This document shows, one piece after another, positions 54,635 through 64,000 of a stretch of 64,000 nt of DNA; positions within the stretch are counted from its first letter, which is position 1, and each line of letters opens with the position of its first letter. This stretch comes from Limnohabitans sp. 2KL-27. Lineage in GTDB: Bacteria; Pseudomonadota; Gammaproteobacteria; Burkholderiales; Burkholderiaceae_C. The notes under the pieces were generated by a model that saw only the letters and a list, made by a program, of their open reading frames with translations, had not been told where the DNA came from and did no database searches. The stretch is taken from assembly GCF_001269345.1 (NCBI RefSeq), contig NZ_CXOP01000002.1:1860853-1924852 (forward strand), given 5' to 3'. Made by a program: the position numbers and the translations under genes.

Positions 54635-55609
54635 ATGCACGCATGGCTTTGCGAGAACCCCACCGGGGTGGACGCACTCACCTGGAAAGAACTGCCCACG
54701 CCCACGCCCGGCCCAGGCCAGGTGCTCATTGAGATACAGGCGGCCAGCCTGAACTTCCCCGACCTGCTGATCGTTCAGAACAAATACCAGATGAAGCCCG
54801 AACTGCCCTTCGTCCCAGGCTCTGAATATGCAGGGCTGGTTCAAGCCGTGGGCGAAGGCGTCACGCACCTGAAAGTGGGACAAACCGTGGCCTGCCTGTC
54901 AGGCACCGGGGGATTTGGCACGCACACCTTGGCACCTGCCAAACTGTGTATGCCTTTGCCAGCCGGTTTTTCGGCCATCGATGGCGCGGCATTCATCATG
55001 ACTTATGCCACCTCGCACCATGCGTTGGTGGACCGTGCGGCCTTGAAATCCGGAGAGACCGTGCTGGTTTTAGGTGCTGCGGGTGGCGTAGGCACAGCGG
55101 CCATTCAAATTGCCAAGGCCATGGGGGCCAAGGTGATCGCGGCCGCGTCCACCGATGAAAAATGCGCCTTGTGCACCGCATTGGGCGCCGATGCCACCCT
55201 CAATTACAGCCGCGAGAACCTGCGCGAAGCCCTGAAAACGCTGACCGAAGGCCGAGGCCCGGATGTGGTTTACGACCCCGTGGGGGGCGATTTGGCCGAA
55301 CCCGCTTTCCGATCCATCGCCTGGCGCGGACGTTATTTGGTGGTCGGTTTTGCAGGCGGGCCCATTCCTGCCCTGCCTTTGAATCTGCCTTTGCTCAAGG
55401 GCGCATCCTTGGTGGGCGTGTTTTGGGGCGACTTTGCCAAACGGGAACCCCAAGCCAATGCCGCCATGATGGGCGAATTGGCCCAGTGGTACAGCCAAGG
55501 CAAGATCAAACCGGTGATTGACCGAACGCTGCCCATGAACGAGTTGAAGGCGGCTTACACATTGATGGGCTCGCGCAGCGTCAAAGGCAAACTGGTCATG
55601 GTGAACTGA
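54635..55609 (+). CDS. qor: NADPH:quinone oxidoreductase, MDR family
   Basis: A 324-residue medium-chain reductase without zinc cysteines. NAD(P)H binding is marked by GAAGGVGTAAIQIAKAMGAKVIAAAS, and DVVYDPVGGDLAEPA follows. It is close to the NADPH:quinone oxidoreductase/QOR group; the substrate is unproven. A strong ribosome site (AAGGAGA) lies eight bases before ATG. Confidence 0.87.
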   Translation: MHAWLCENPTGVDALTWKELPTPTPGPGQVLIEIQAASLNFPDLLIVQNKYQMKPELPFVPGSEYAGLVQAVGEGVTHLKVGQTVACLSGTGGFGTHTLAPAKLCMPLPAGFSAIDGAAFIMTYATSHHALVDRAALKSGETVLVLGAAGGVGTAAIQIAKAMGAKVIAAASTDEKCALCTALGADATLNYSRENLREALKTLTEGRGPDVVYDPVGGDLAEPAFRSIAWRGRYLVVGFAGGPIPALPLNLPLLKGASLVGVFWGDFAKREPQANAAMMGELAQWYSQGKIKPVIDRTLPMNELKAAYTLMGSRSVKGKLVMVN

Positions 55610-55642
55610 GCCTGCCAAAAAGTCGCTGATTTTCACGCATCA

Positions 55643-55679
55643 CAAAAAAAGGAGGCCAGAACAGGCCTCCTTTTTTCAT
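55643..55679. terminator. Bidirectional terminator between qor and clpA
   Basis: GGAGGCC (55651-55657) and GGCCTCC (55664-55670) form a perfect stem, flanked by seven A and six T residues. It serves convergent qor and clpA. Confidence 0.92.
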
Positions 55680-55696
55680 GGGTCAAAGCCAAAGCC

Positions 55697-58036
<2,340 letters not shown>

Positions 58037-58093
58037 GTGATTTCCTTTTTGCCTTGCTGAGAGAGATAAAGTAGATGTGGGGGGGAAACCACA

Positions 58094-58453
58094 CTATTCA
58101 ATGGGTTCGCTGACACATTGCAGTGGGTGGCCGGCCTGCTTGGCAGCATCGAGCACCTGGTCCACCTTGGTGGCGGCGACATCGCGGGAATAAACCCCGC
58201 ACACACCTTTGCCGTCCAGATGGATCTTGAGCATGATTTGTGTAGCTGCCTCGCGGTCCTTGCTGAAAAACTCCTGGATCACCATGACCACGAATTCCAT
58301 GGGAGTGTAGTCATCGTTCAGCATGGCCACCTGGTACATCTGGGGCGGTTCGATTTTTTGGGCTAGGCGTTCCAGAACCACCGAATCACCGCCATCGGGC
58401 ACTCGGGGGGTCACGGTCGGCAGCGTGGGATTTGCAGGTTTTTTCGTTGCCAT
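58094..58453 (-). CDS. clpS: ClpS adaptor
   Basis: A 119-residue adaptor that delivers N-degron substrates to Clp[26 protein letters not shown] with the conserved Asp pair and helices, and the later [15 protein letters not shown], are signature parts. The N-terminal tail of about 35 residues is disordered, as usual. It is the first gene of clpS-clpA and is divergent from the cold-shock gene (155-base gap). Confidence 0.96.
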   Translation of the reverse strand: MATKKPANPTLPTVTPRVPDGGDSVVLERLAQKIEPPQMYQVAMLNDDYTPMEFVVMVIQEFFSKDREAATQIMLKIHLDGKGVCGVYSRDVAATKVDQVLDAAKQAGHPLQCVSEPIE

Positions 58454-58608
58454 GAATTCATTCTATAGACGCTTTGGGCCAACTTGAGACGCAGCATCAC
58501 AAAAGTCTTGGATGGAAATGGTCATCGAGACAGACATCGGGGAAAACCTCACATTGACAAAATTGATAATCGCGAATCACACTGAGCGGAACAATATGGA
58601 GACATCCC

Positions 58609-58869
58609 ATGCCCAGTGGTACGGTCAAATGGTTCAACGATGCCAAAGGCTTTGGGTTCATTCAGCCCGATGGCGGTGGTCCTGACGCTTTTGCCCACTT
58701 TTCGGCCATTCAGTCCGAGGGTTACAAAAGCCTCAAGGAAGGCGCCCGTGTCAGCTTTGAGCTGAGCGAAGGCAGCAAAGGGCTGATGGCCGGTAACATC
58801 CGGACCGAATCGGACGCTCCTGGGGCCGCCCAGCCCGATACAACACCGAGCCCGGTCCCCATCAATTGA
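58609..58869 (+). CDS. Cold-shock-domain protein with C-terminal tail
   Basis: An 86-residue CspA-family protein. RNA-binding motifs are KGFGFI and AFAHFSAI (usually VFVHFSAI), within [20 protein letters not shown]. The domain ends near residue 67 and a Pro/Ala-rich tail follows ([18 protein letters not shown]), longer than in E. coli CspA (70). A TTGACA at 58554-58559 may be a -35, but the -10 is not clear. Confidence 0.9.
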   Translation: MPSGTVKWFNDAKGFGFIQPDGGGPDAFAHFSAIQSEGYKSLKEGARVSFELSEGSKGLMAGNIRTESDAPGAAQPDTTPSPVPIN

Positions 58870-58990
58870 GAATTGTGGTCATGCGAGACCGAACAGCCCT
58901 TGAAAGCCTTGGACCGGCTTTATCCTATGGCTTTTAGCCTTGGCTCTATGGCCTCAGACCATGAACTTTTACGCATCCTTGCACCGACCG

Positions 58991-59452
58991 ATGACCCGCA
59001 AATGGCGACTTTGGAGCGCTTTGGCCCTCATGTGGCTGAGCTTCAATGCCCTTTCCCAAACCGGGCCGCAGCTCAATTTAGCCAGAACCCAGTTGCAAGC
59101 GGGCATGCACAGACTGGATGTGCAACTGGCCCAGACCCCCGAGCAAAGACAAATCGGTCTGATGTGGCGCAAGGACATGCCGCAACATGAGGGCATGCTG
59201 TTCGTGTTCGAACAAGCGACGACCCAGTGCTTTTGGATGCGCAACACCCTGATTCCTTTGACCGCCGCTTTCGTCGAGGACGATGGCACCATCGTCAACT
59301 TGGCAGACATGCAGCCGCAAAAGGACGATTCGCACTGCTCCAGCAAACCCGTGCGCTTTGTGCTGGAGATGAACCAAGGCTGGTTTGCCAAGCGTCAAAT
59401 CAAGGCCGGCTACAAACTCAGTGGCGCTGTGTTCATCCAACGGCCTGTTTGA
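58991..59452 (+). CDS. DUF192 family exported protein
   Basis: A 153-residue protein of the DUF192 family. MTRKWRLWSALALMWLSFNALS is a signal peptide. The domain then contains RQIGLMWRKDMPQHEGMLFVFE and QCFWMRNTLIPLTAAFVEDDGTI, both typical. Function is unknown. Earlier in-frame ATGs at 58961 and 58940 are possible, but 58991 gives a normal signal peptide; no strong ribosome site separates them. Confidence 0.82.
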   Translation: MTRKWRLWSALALMWLSFNALSQTGPQLNLARTQLQAGMHRLDVQLAQTPEQRQIGLMWRKDMPQHEGMLFVFEQATTQCFWMRNTLIPLTAAFVEDDGTIVNLADMQPQKDDSHCSSKPVRFVLEMNQGWFAKRQIKAGYKLSGAVFIQRPV

Positions 59453-59455
59453 AGC

Positions 59456-59803
59456 TCAAACACCCCAGACCAGGTCAGACGGATCGGCCACGCAGTGCTT
59501 GAGCAACTTGAGCATGGGGCTGGCCCGTTGGGCCAGACGTACCGGATCCAAGGCCTCGCCCATGGCATCCTGCGGTGGATCTGATGGCATTGGCACTTTT
59601 TGCGCATCTTGGCTGCGCTTCAAACGAGCAGCCTCGTCTTGCGCCACAGCCGACTCCAGCTTGGCAATGGCCGATGGCAGGTCGTTCACCAAAATGATGC
59701 CTTTGTCAGAGTCATGACCCAACATGATCTGAAGCAGCCTGCGGGCATCGGCCTCCAGCATGATCAGGTCGCTGGTGACTTGGGATTTGAACTTGAACAA
59801 CAT
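59456..59803 (-). CDS. DUF1840 family protein
   Basis: A 115-residue soluble protein of DUF1840, function unknown. MLFKFKSQVTSDLIMLEADARRLLQIMLG at the N-terminus and the end PMLKLLKHC are typical. It follows ihfA by 22 bases on the same strand and is likely the last gene of the pheS-pheT-ihfA transcript. The genome is tight here: its stop lies three bases after the convergent DUF192 gene. Confidence 0.85.
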   Translation of the reverse strand: MLFKFKSQVTSDLIMLEADARRLLQIMLGHDSDKGIILVNDLPSAIAKLESAVAQDEAARLKRSQDAQKVPMPSDPPQDAMGEALDPVRLAQRASPMLKLLKHCVADPSDLVWGV

Positions 59804-59825
59804 GGGCACTCCAATCAGGATTGAT

Positions 59826-60176
59826 TCAGCGGCCCACCGTCTCCACACCTTCGTCGTCCACGGCATCACCCTGAATCAAGGCCTTGAGTTTATGGCTGGC
59901 ATGAAAGGTCGCGACACGACGTGCATCAATAGGGATCAATTCTCCGGTGCGCGGGTTACGCCCGGGACGCGCGGCCTTGGTTCGAATCTGGAAATTGCCG
60001 AAACCGGAAATTTTCACATCGTCACCTGCAATCAGGCTGTCCACCACCAGGTCAAAGAACGCATCGACCATGTCCTTGGACTCGCGCTTGTTCAAGCCGA
60101 TCTGCTCGAACAGCAAATCGGCCAAGTGCGCCTTGGTCAGGGCTGGGGTTTCCAGGGATTCAAAGCTGATTTGCAT
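59826..60176 (-). CDS. ihfA: Integration host factor alpha subunit
   Basis: A 116-residue histone-like DNA-bending protein, forming a heterodimer with IHF beta. The beta-arm motif [11 protein letters not shown] and the [12 protein letters not shown] segment are diagnostic, and [15 protein letters not shown] opens the domain. It follows pheT, as in most proteobacteria. Confidence 0.96.
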   Translation of the reverse strand: MQISFESLETPALTKAHLADLLFEQIGLNKRESKDMVDAFFDLVVDSLIAGDDVKISGFGNFQIRTKAARPGRNPRTGELIPIDARRVATFHASHKLKALIQGDAVDDEGVETVGR

Positions 60177-60185
60177 GGCACGCTC

Positions 60186-62615
60186 TCAACCGCGCAGCCT
60201 GGCAGCCACTTGCGCTGACAGGCTGGCCATGATGGCGCTCATGGCGGATTCGATCTGGGCATCGGTCAAAGTGGCATCGTCGCTGTGCAAACTCAAACGC
60301 ACCGCCAGGCTTTTTTCACCGACCGCCAAACCGCCAGCGGCTTCGGCTTTTGGTCGATAAACATCGAACAGCACCGCATGGCGCAACAAACCCTGGGTAG
60401 GGGCACTGTGGATGGCTTGCATCAACTGGGCGTGCGTGACCTGCTCGCGCACGATGACGGCGATGTCGCGCTCCACCGCTTGCAACTTGGCCACAGGCTG
60501 GGCCACAGGCACGCTGCGCTGGGTGACCGCATTCAAGTCCAGCTCGAACACGACTGGCGCGTGCGGCAAGTCCCAGATCTGCCGCCAGCGTGGGTGCAAC
60601 TCCCCCACATGCCCGATCACCTGACCATGGAGCAACACTTGGGCCGAGCGACCAGGGTGCAAAGCGGGGTGCTCGGCAGCCACGAATTCGGCCTGAGCCG
60701 GCGCCAGCAAGCGCTCGACATCGGCTTTGACATCGAAGAAATCCACCATGCGCGACTTGCCGGTCCAATTCAATGGCTCCAAGGGCCCCCAGGCGATGCC
60801 GGAGACTTTCATAGGCTGATCGAAACCTTGCACCGTGGCGTCGCTGTCAGCCACACTTGCATCGCGCAGAAACACCCGCCCCAGCTCGAACACACGGACC
60901 CGATCGGCCTTGCGATCGGCATTGAATTTGACGACTTGCAGCAGCGAGCCGATCAGGCTCGAGCGCATCACGCTCATCTGGCTGGCGATCGGGTTGAGCA
61001 GGCGGATCGGTTGGGCGTTGCCTGCCAGATCACGCTCCCAGCTGTCTTCGACAAAGCTGTAGTTGATGGTTTCTTGGTAACCCAAGGCCGCGATGGCGCG
61101 GCGCACGGCAGAGGGGCTGCGCTCGGTTTCACGGCGCACCTTGGCGGTGATCGGGGCCAAAGGTGGGTTGGTGGGTAAATTGTTGTAGCCCACCATGCGG
61201 GCCACTTCCTCGATCAGATCTTCCTGGATCTGCAGGTCAAAACGGAAGCTGGGCGGCGTGACCGTGATGGTGCCCTCGCCCTCCGACACTTGCAATCCCA
61301 AGCCGCGCAACGCATCAGCGCATTGCTGCTGGCTCAAGGGCATGCCAATCACTTTGACAGCACGCGCCACGCGCAACGTCACCGGCCGGATGGCAGGCAC
61401 GTTCACGGTCTGGTCGTCGATGGGGCCGACCTTCGTTTCGGGTGTGCCGCAAATGTCGAGCACCAACTGGGTGATGCGCTCGATGTGCTCCACGGTCAAT
61501 TGCGGGTCAACACCGCGCTCAAAACGGTGTCCGGCATCGGTTGAGAAGTTGTAACGGCGCGAACGGCCAGCGATGGCTGTGGGCCACCAAAACGCCGCTT
61601 CGATGTAGATGTTTTGGGTCTCATCCGACACGGCGGTGGCATCGCCCCCCATGATGCCCGCGAGCGACTCGACTTGGCTGTCGTCGGCAATCACGCCCAC
61701 TTGCCCGTCGACCGTCACGGTGTTGCCGTTGAGCAGCTTGAGCGTTTCACCGGGCTGGCCCCAGCGCACCTGCAGGCCGCCATGGATCTTGTCGAGGTCA
61801 AAAATGTGCGAGGGGCGACCGAACTCGAACATCACGTAGTTGGAGATGTCCACCAGCGGACTGACACTGCGCTGGCCGCAACGGGCCAGGCGGTCAACCA
61901 TCCATTGCGGGGTTTGGGCTTTGGTGTTCACGCCCTTGACCACACGGCCGCTGAAGCGACCACACAGCTCGGGGGCCAATACCTTCACGGCCAACTTGTC
62001 GCTGACTTGCGTGGCCACGGCCGGGAAAGACGGGGCCTTCAAAGGCGCGCCCGTCAGGGCCGACACCTCGCGGGCGATGCCATAGACACTCAAGCAATGC
62101 GCCAGATTGGGCGTGAGCTTGAGCGTCATCAGGGTATCGTCCAGATTCAGAAACTGGCGAATGTCTTGACCCAGTGGGGCGTCAGCGGGCAACTCCAGCA
62201 AACCGCCGTGGTCATCGGCGACCTGCAACTCTTTGGCCGAACACAACATGCCCTGGCTTTCAACGCCGCGCAATTTGCCGACCTTGATGACGAAAGGCTT
62301 GCCGTCTTCACCCGGGGGCAATTGAGCCCCCACCATGGCGCACGGCACACGGATGCCAACACGGGCGTTGGGCGCGCCACAAACAATATTGAGCAAACTG
62401 CCCTGCCCCACGTCCACCTGGCACACGCGCAGGCGGTCGGCATTGGGGTGTTGCACGGCCTCCTTGATTTCACCGACCACGATGTGGGTGAATGGTGGGG
62501 CCACAGGCTCGAGTTCTTCCACTTCGAGGCCGGCCATGGTCAGGGTGTCGGCCAGTTGCTGGGTTGTCAGGGGCGGGTTGCAGAACTCGCGCAACCAGGA
62601 TTCGGGAAATTGCAT
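60186..62615 (-). CDS. pheT: Phenylalanyl-tRNA synthetase beta subunit
   Basis: An 809-residue subunit of the tetrameric PheRS. Domains in order: EMAP-like tRNA-binding region (about 40-150), B3/B4 editing domain (about 200-400), B5, catalytic-like core (about 480-680) and the FDX-ACB domain at the C-terminus. Length is normal (E. coli 795). It starts 34 bases after pheS. Confidence 0.97.
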   Translation of the reverse strand: MQFPESWLREFCNPPLTTQQLADTLTMAGLEVEELEPVAPPFTHIVVGEIKEAVQHPNADRLRVCQVDVGQGSLLNIVCGAPNARVGIRVPCAMVGAQLPPGEDGKPFVIKVGKLRGVESQGMLCSAKELQVADDHGGLLELPADAPLGQDIRQFLNLDDTLMTLKLTPNLAHCLSVYGIAREVSALTGAPLKAPSFPAVATQVSDKLAVKVLAPELCGRFSGRVVKGVNTKAQTPQWMVDRLARCGQRSVSPLVDISNYVMFEFGRPSHIFDLDKIHGGLQVRWGQPGETLKLLNGNTVTVDGQVGVIADDSQVESLAGIMGGDATAVSDETQNIYIEAAFWWPTAIAGRSRRYNFSTDAGHRFERGVDPQLTVEHIERITQLVLDICGTPETKVGPIDDQTVNVPAIRPVTLRVARAVKVIGMPLSQQQCADALRGLGLQVSEGEGTITVTPPSFRFDLQIQEDLIEEVARMVGYNNLPTNPPLAPITAKVRRETERSPSAVRRAIAALGYQETINYSFVEDSWERDLAGNAQPIRLLNPIASQMSVMRSSLIGSLLQVVKFNADRKADRVRVFELGRVFLRDASVADSDATVQGFDQPMKVSGIAWGPLEPLNWTGKSRMVDFFDVKADVERLLAPAQAEFVAAEHPALHPGRSAQVLLHGQVIGHVGELHPRWRQIWDLPHAPVVFELDLNAVTQRSVPVAQPVAKLQAVERDIAVIVREQVTHAQLMQAIHSAPTQGLLRHAVLFDVYRPKAEAAGGLAVGEKSLAVRLSLHSDDATLTDAQIESAMSAIMASLSAQVAARLRG

Positions 62616-62649
62616 GGCTCGTGTCTCGGGTATCGGACTTGGGATGGAA

Positions 62650-63687
62650 TTACTGGAATTGACTCAGAAAGCGCACATCGCCGTCAAAGAACAAGCGCAG
62701 GTCGTTCACACCGTAGCGCAGCATGGTGAAACGGTCCATGCCCATGCCAAAGGCAAAGCCGATGAAGTGTTCAGGGTCCAGACCCATGTTGCGCACCACG
62801 TTGGGGTGCACTTGGCCGGAGCCGCCCACTTCGAGCCAACGACCGGCCAACGGGCCGCTTTGGAACTGGATGTCGATCTCGGCGCTGGGTTCGGTGAACG
62901 GGAAAAAGCTGGGACGGAAACGCAGCACCAAGTCGTCGCTTTCAAAGAAAGTGCGGCAAAAATCAGTGACCACGACCTTGAGGTCCTTGAAACTCACGTT
63001 CTCACCAATCCACAAGCCTTCGCACTGGTGGAACATGGGGGAATGGGTGGCATCGGAGTCGACGCGGTAGGTGCGACCAGGCGCAATGACACGGATTTCG
63101 GGCATGCCCTGACCCGCTTCGAGTTGGTTTTTGTAGCGTTTGACGTGCTGCACCGCATGGCGGATCTGCATCGGGCTGGTGTGCGTGCGCAGCAAATGAC
63201 CGCCTTCGACATAAAAGGTGTCGTGCATGGATCGCGCGGGATGGTCTTCGGGCGTGTTGAGCGCGGTGAAGTTGAACCAGTCGGTCTCGATCTCGGGACC
63301 CTGGGCCACTTCAAAACCCATGGAGCCAAAAATGTTCTCAACCCGCTCCAGCGTGAGCGAGACGGGGTGCAAACCACCTGTGTTGGTGCTGCGTCCAGGC
63401 AGCGTCACGTCCAGCGCTTCGGCTTTGAGTTGCGCTTGCAACTCGGCGTCGGCCAAAGCCCGGCGACGGTCATTCAGGGCAGCCTCGATCGCCTGCTTGG
63501 CGGTATTGATGGCTGCGCCTTGGTTTTTCTTGTCTTCCACGCTCAGAGCGGCCATGCCCTTCATCAACTCGGTGATGCGACCGGCTTTGCCCAGAAACTG
63601 GGCTTTGGCGTTTTCGAGGTCGGCAGGTGTCAGTGCCTGCACAAAACTCTGGCGGGCGGATTCAACCAGGGTGTCCAACTCGTTCAT
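62650..63687 (-). CDS. pheS: Phenylalanyl-tRNA synthetase alpha subunit
   Basis: A 345-residue catalytic subunit of class II PheRS. Motifs include [21 protein letters not shown], the Phe-site [14 protein letters not shown] and the [17 protein letters not shown] stretch, here [16 protein letters not shown] region. The reading frame is open 40 codons upstream through the terminator, but ATG 63687 is the homologous start ([11 protein letters not shown]). Confidence 0.97.
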   Translation of the reverse strand: MNELDTLVESARQSFVQALTPADLENAKAQFLGKAGRITELMKGMAALSVEDKKNQGAAINTAKQAIEAALNDRRRALADAELQAQLKAEALDVTLPGRSTNTGGLHPVSLTLERVENIFGSMGFEVAQGPEIETDWFNFTALNTPEDHPARSMHDTFYVEGGHLLRTHTSPMQIRHAVQHVKRYKNQLEAGQGMPEIRVIAPGRTYRVDSDATHSPMFHQCEGLWIGENVSFKDLKVVVTDFCRTFFESDDLVLRFRPSFFPFTEPSAEIDIQFQSGPLAGRWLEVGGSGQVHPNVVRNMGLDPEHFIGFAFGMGMDRFTMLRYGVNDLRLFFDGDVRFLSQFQ

Positions 63688-63723
63688 GGTGTGGGAGATC
63701 GTGCGTTGATCTGTGAGTGAGGG

Positions 63724-63765
63724 AATAAAAAAGGGATTGAAGCTTTTGCGAGCCCCAATCCCTTT
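63724..63765 (-). terminator. Terminator/attenuator between rplT and pheS
   Basis: On the minus strand, AAAGGGATTG (63765-63756) pairs with CAATCCCTTT (63739-63730) around a 16-base loop, and the T-run continues to TTTTTTATT. It is a good intrinsic terminator between rplT and pheS, partial or regulated if pheST depends on read-through. Confidence 0.75.
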
Positions 63766-63811
63766 GATCGAGTGCGTGGCACAGGCCCGAGAGCCCGTGT
63801 CACTCATGGAC

Positions 63812-64000
63812 TCAAGCTGCGGCCAGTTTGGCTTTGACTTGGTTCACGATGCCAGCAAAAGCGGCCTTGTCGTGCACGGCGATGTCCGCCAGCATCTTAC
63901 GGTCGATTTCAATGGCAGCCTTCTTCAGGCCGTTGGCGAACTGGCTGTAGGTCAGACCGCATTCACGCGCAGCGGCGTTGATACGGGCAATCCACAACTG
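63812..64000 (-). CDS. rplT: Ribosomal protein L20 (C-terminal part)
   Basis: The last 62 residues of L20, cut by the window edge; the frame remains open to position 64000. [40 protein letters not shown] is highly conserved in L20. In E. coli and relatives rplT is followed by pheST, as here. Confidence 0.96.
   Translation of the reverse strand, partial: QLWIARINAAARECGLTYSQFANGLKKAAIEIDRKMLADIAVHDKAAFAGIVNQVKAKLAAA

Noticed and set aside
58554..58570. TTGACA plus GATAAT as a promoter of the cold-shock gene
   Set aside because: Spacer is only about five bases, too short for a sigma70 pair.

Overview
The window is a GC-rich (about 60%) chromosomal stretch from a betaproteobacterium. Gene content and order (rplT-pheS-pheT-ihfA, surE-pcm-nlpD, ccoISNOQPGH next to fnr and hemN, zapA followed by 6S RNA, and a DUF3348/DUF802 cassette) fit Burkholderiales. 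A freshwater Comamonadaceae such as a Limnohabitans or Rhodoferax relative is my guess. I see no insertion sequence, prophage, CRISPR array or integrase; the window reads as ordinary core chromosome with densely packed operons.

Layout. 1-2.9 kb: end of folD, oligopeptidase A, a DUF2237 protein and tRNA-Val(GAC). 3-6.2 kb: relA and an alpha/beta hydrolase. 6.3-9.2 kb: 3-hydroxybutyrate dehydrogenase closely coupled to an OmpR/EnvZ-type two-component pair. 9.3-14.9 kb: ispF/ispD, mfd and serB. 15-17.9 kb: DUF3820, hydrolase, aminotransferase and nth. 18-22.3 kb: a four-gene overlapping cassette (DUF3348, MotA/ZorA-like DUF802 protein, MotB/ZorB-like OmpA protein, DUF2894) that looks like an uncharacterised ion-driven membrane motor. 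22.3-29.5 kb: a vitamin B12 uptake operon led by a cobalamin riboswitch (TonB receptor, two substrate-binding proteins, permease, ATPase), with a glutaredoxin and a TauD-like oxygenase at its end. 29.6-31.2 kb: TIGR02449 protein, zapA, 6S RNA and a TSUP permease.

31.3-42.8 kb is a microaerobic respiration block: hemN, fnr, two small membrane proteins, ccoG, ccoP, ccoQ, ccoO, ccoN, ccoS, ccoI and a universal stress protein. Three palindromic FNR-type boxes (before hemN, before ccoN and between ccoI and uspA) suggest that the FNR encoded inside the block controls it. CcoNOQP is the cbb3 oxidase, CcoI/CcoS/CcoG/CcoH serve copper and cofactor maturation, and HemN supplies haem without oxygen.

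42.9-49.7 kb: malonyl-CoA synthetase, a Tat-exported Bug-type binding protein, lgt, ilvD, a GlcG/HbpS-like protein and a Bax-inhibitor-1 family protein. 49.7-54.5 kb: rlmD, a PolB-like exonuclease and the surE-pcm-nlpD group, with no rpoS where it usually lies. 54.6-60.2 kb: quinone oxidoreductase, clpA/clpS, a cold-shock protein, DUF192, DUF1840 and ihfA. 60.2-64 kb: pheT, pheS and the end of rplT.

Family names are from recognition of the translated sequences; no database search was run. Starts were moved to an internal ATG wherever a longer frame only added atypical residues.
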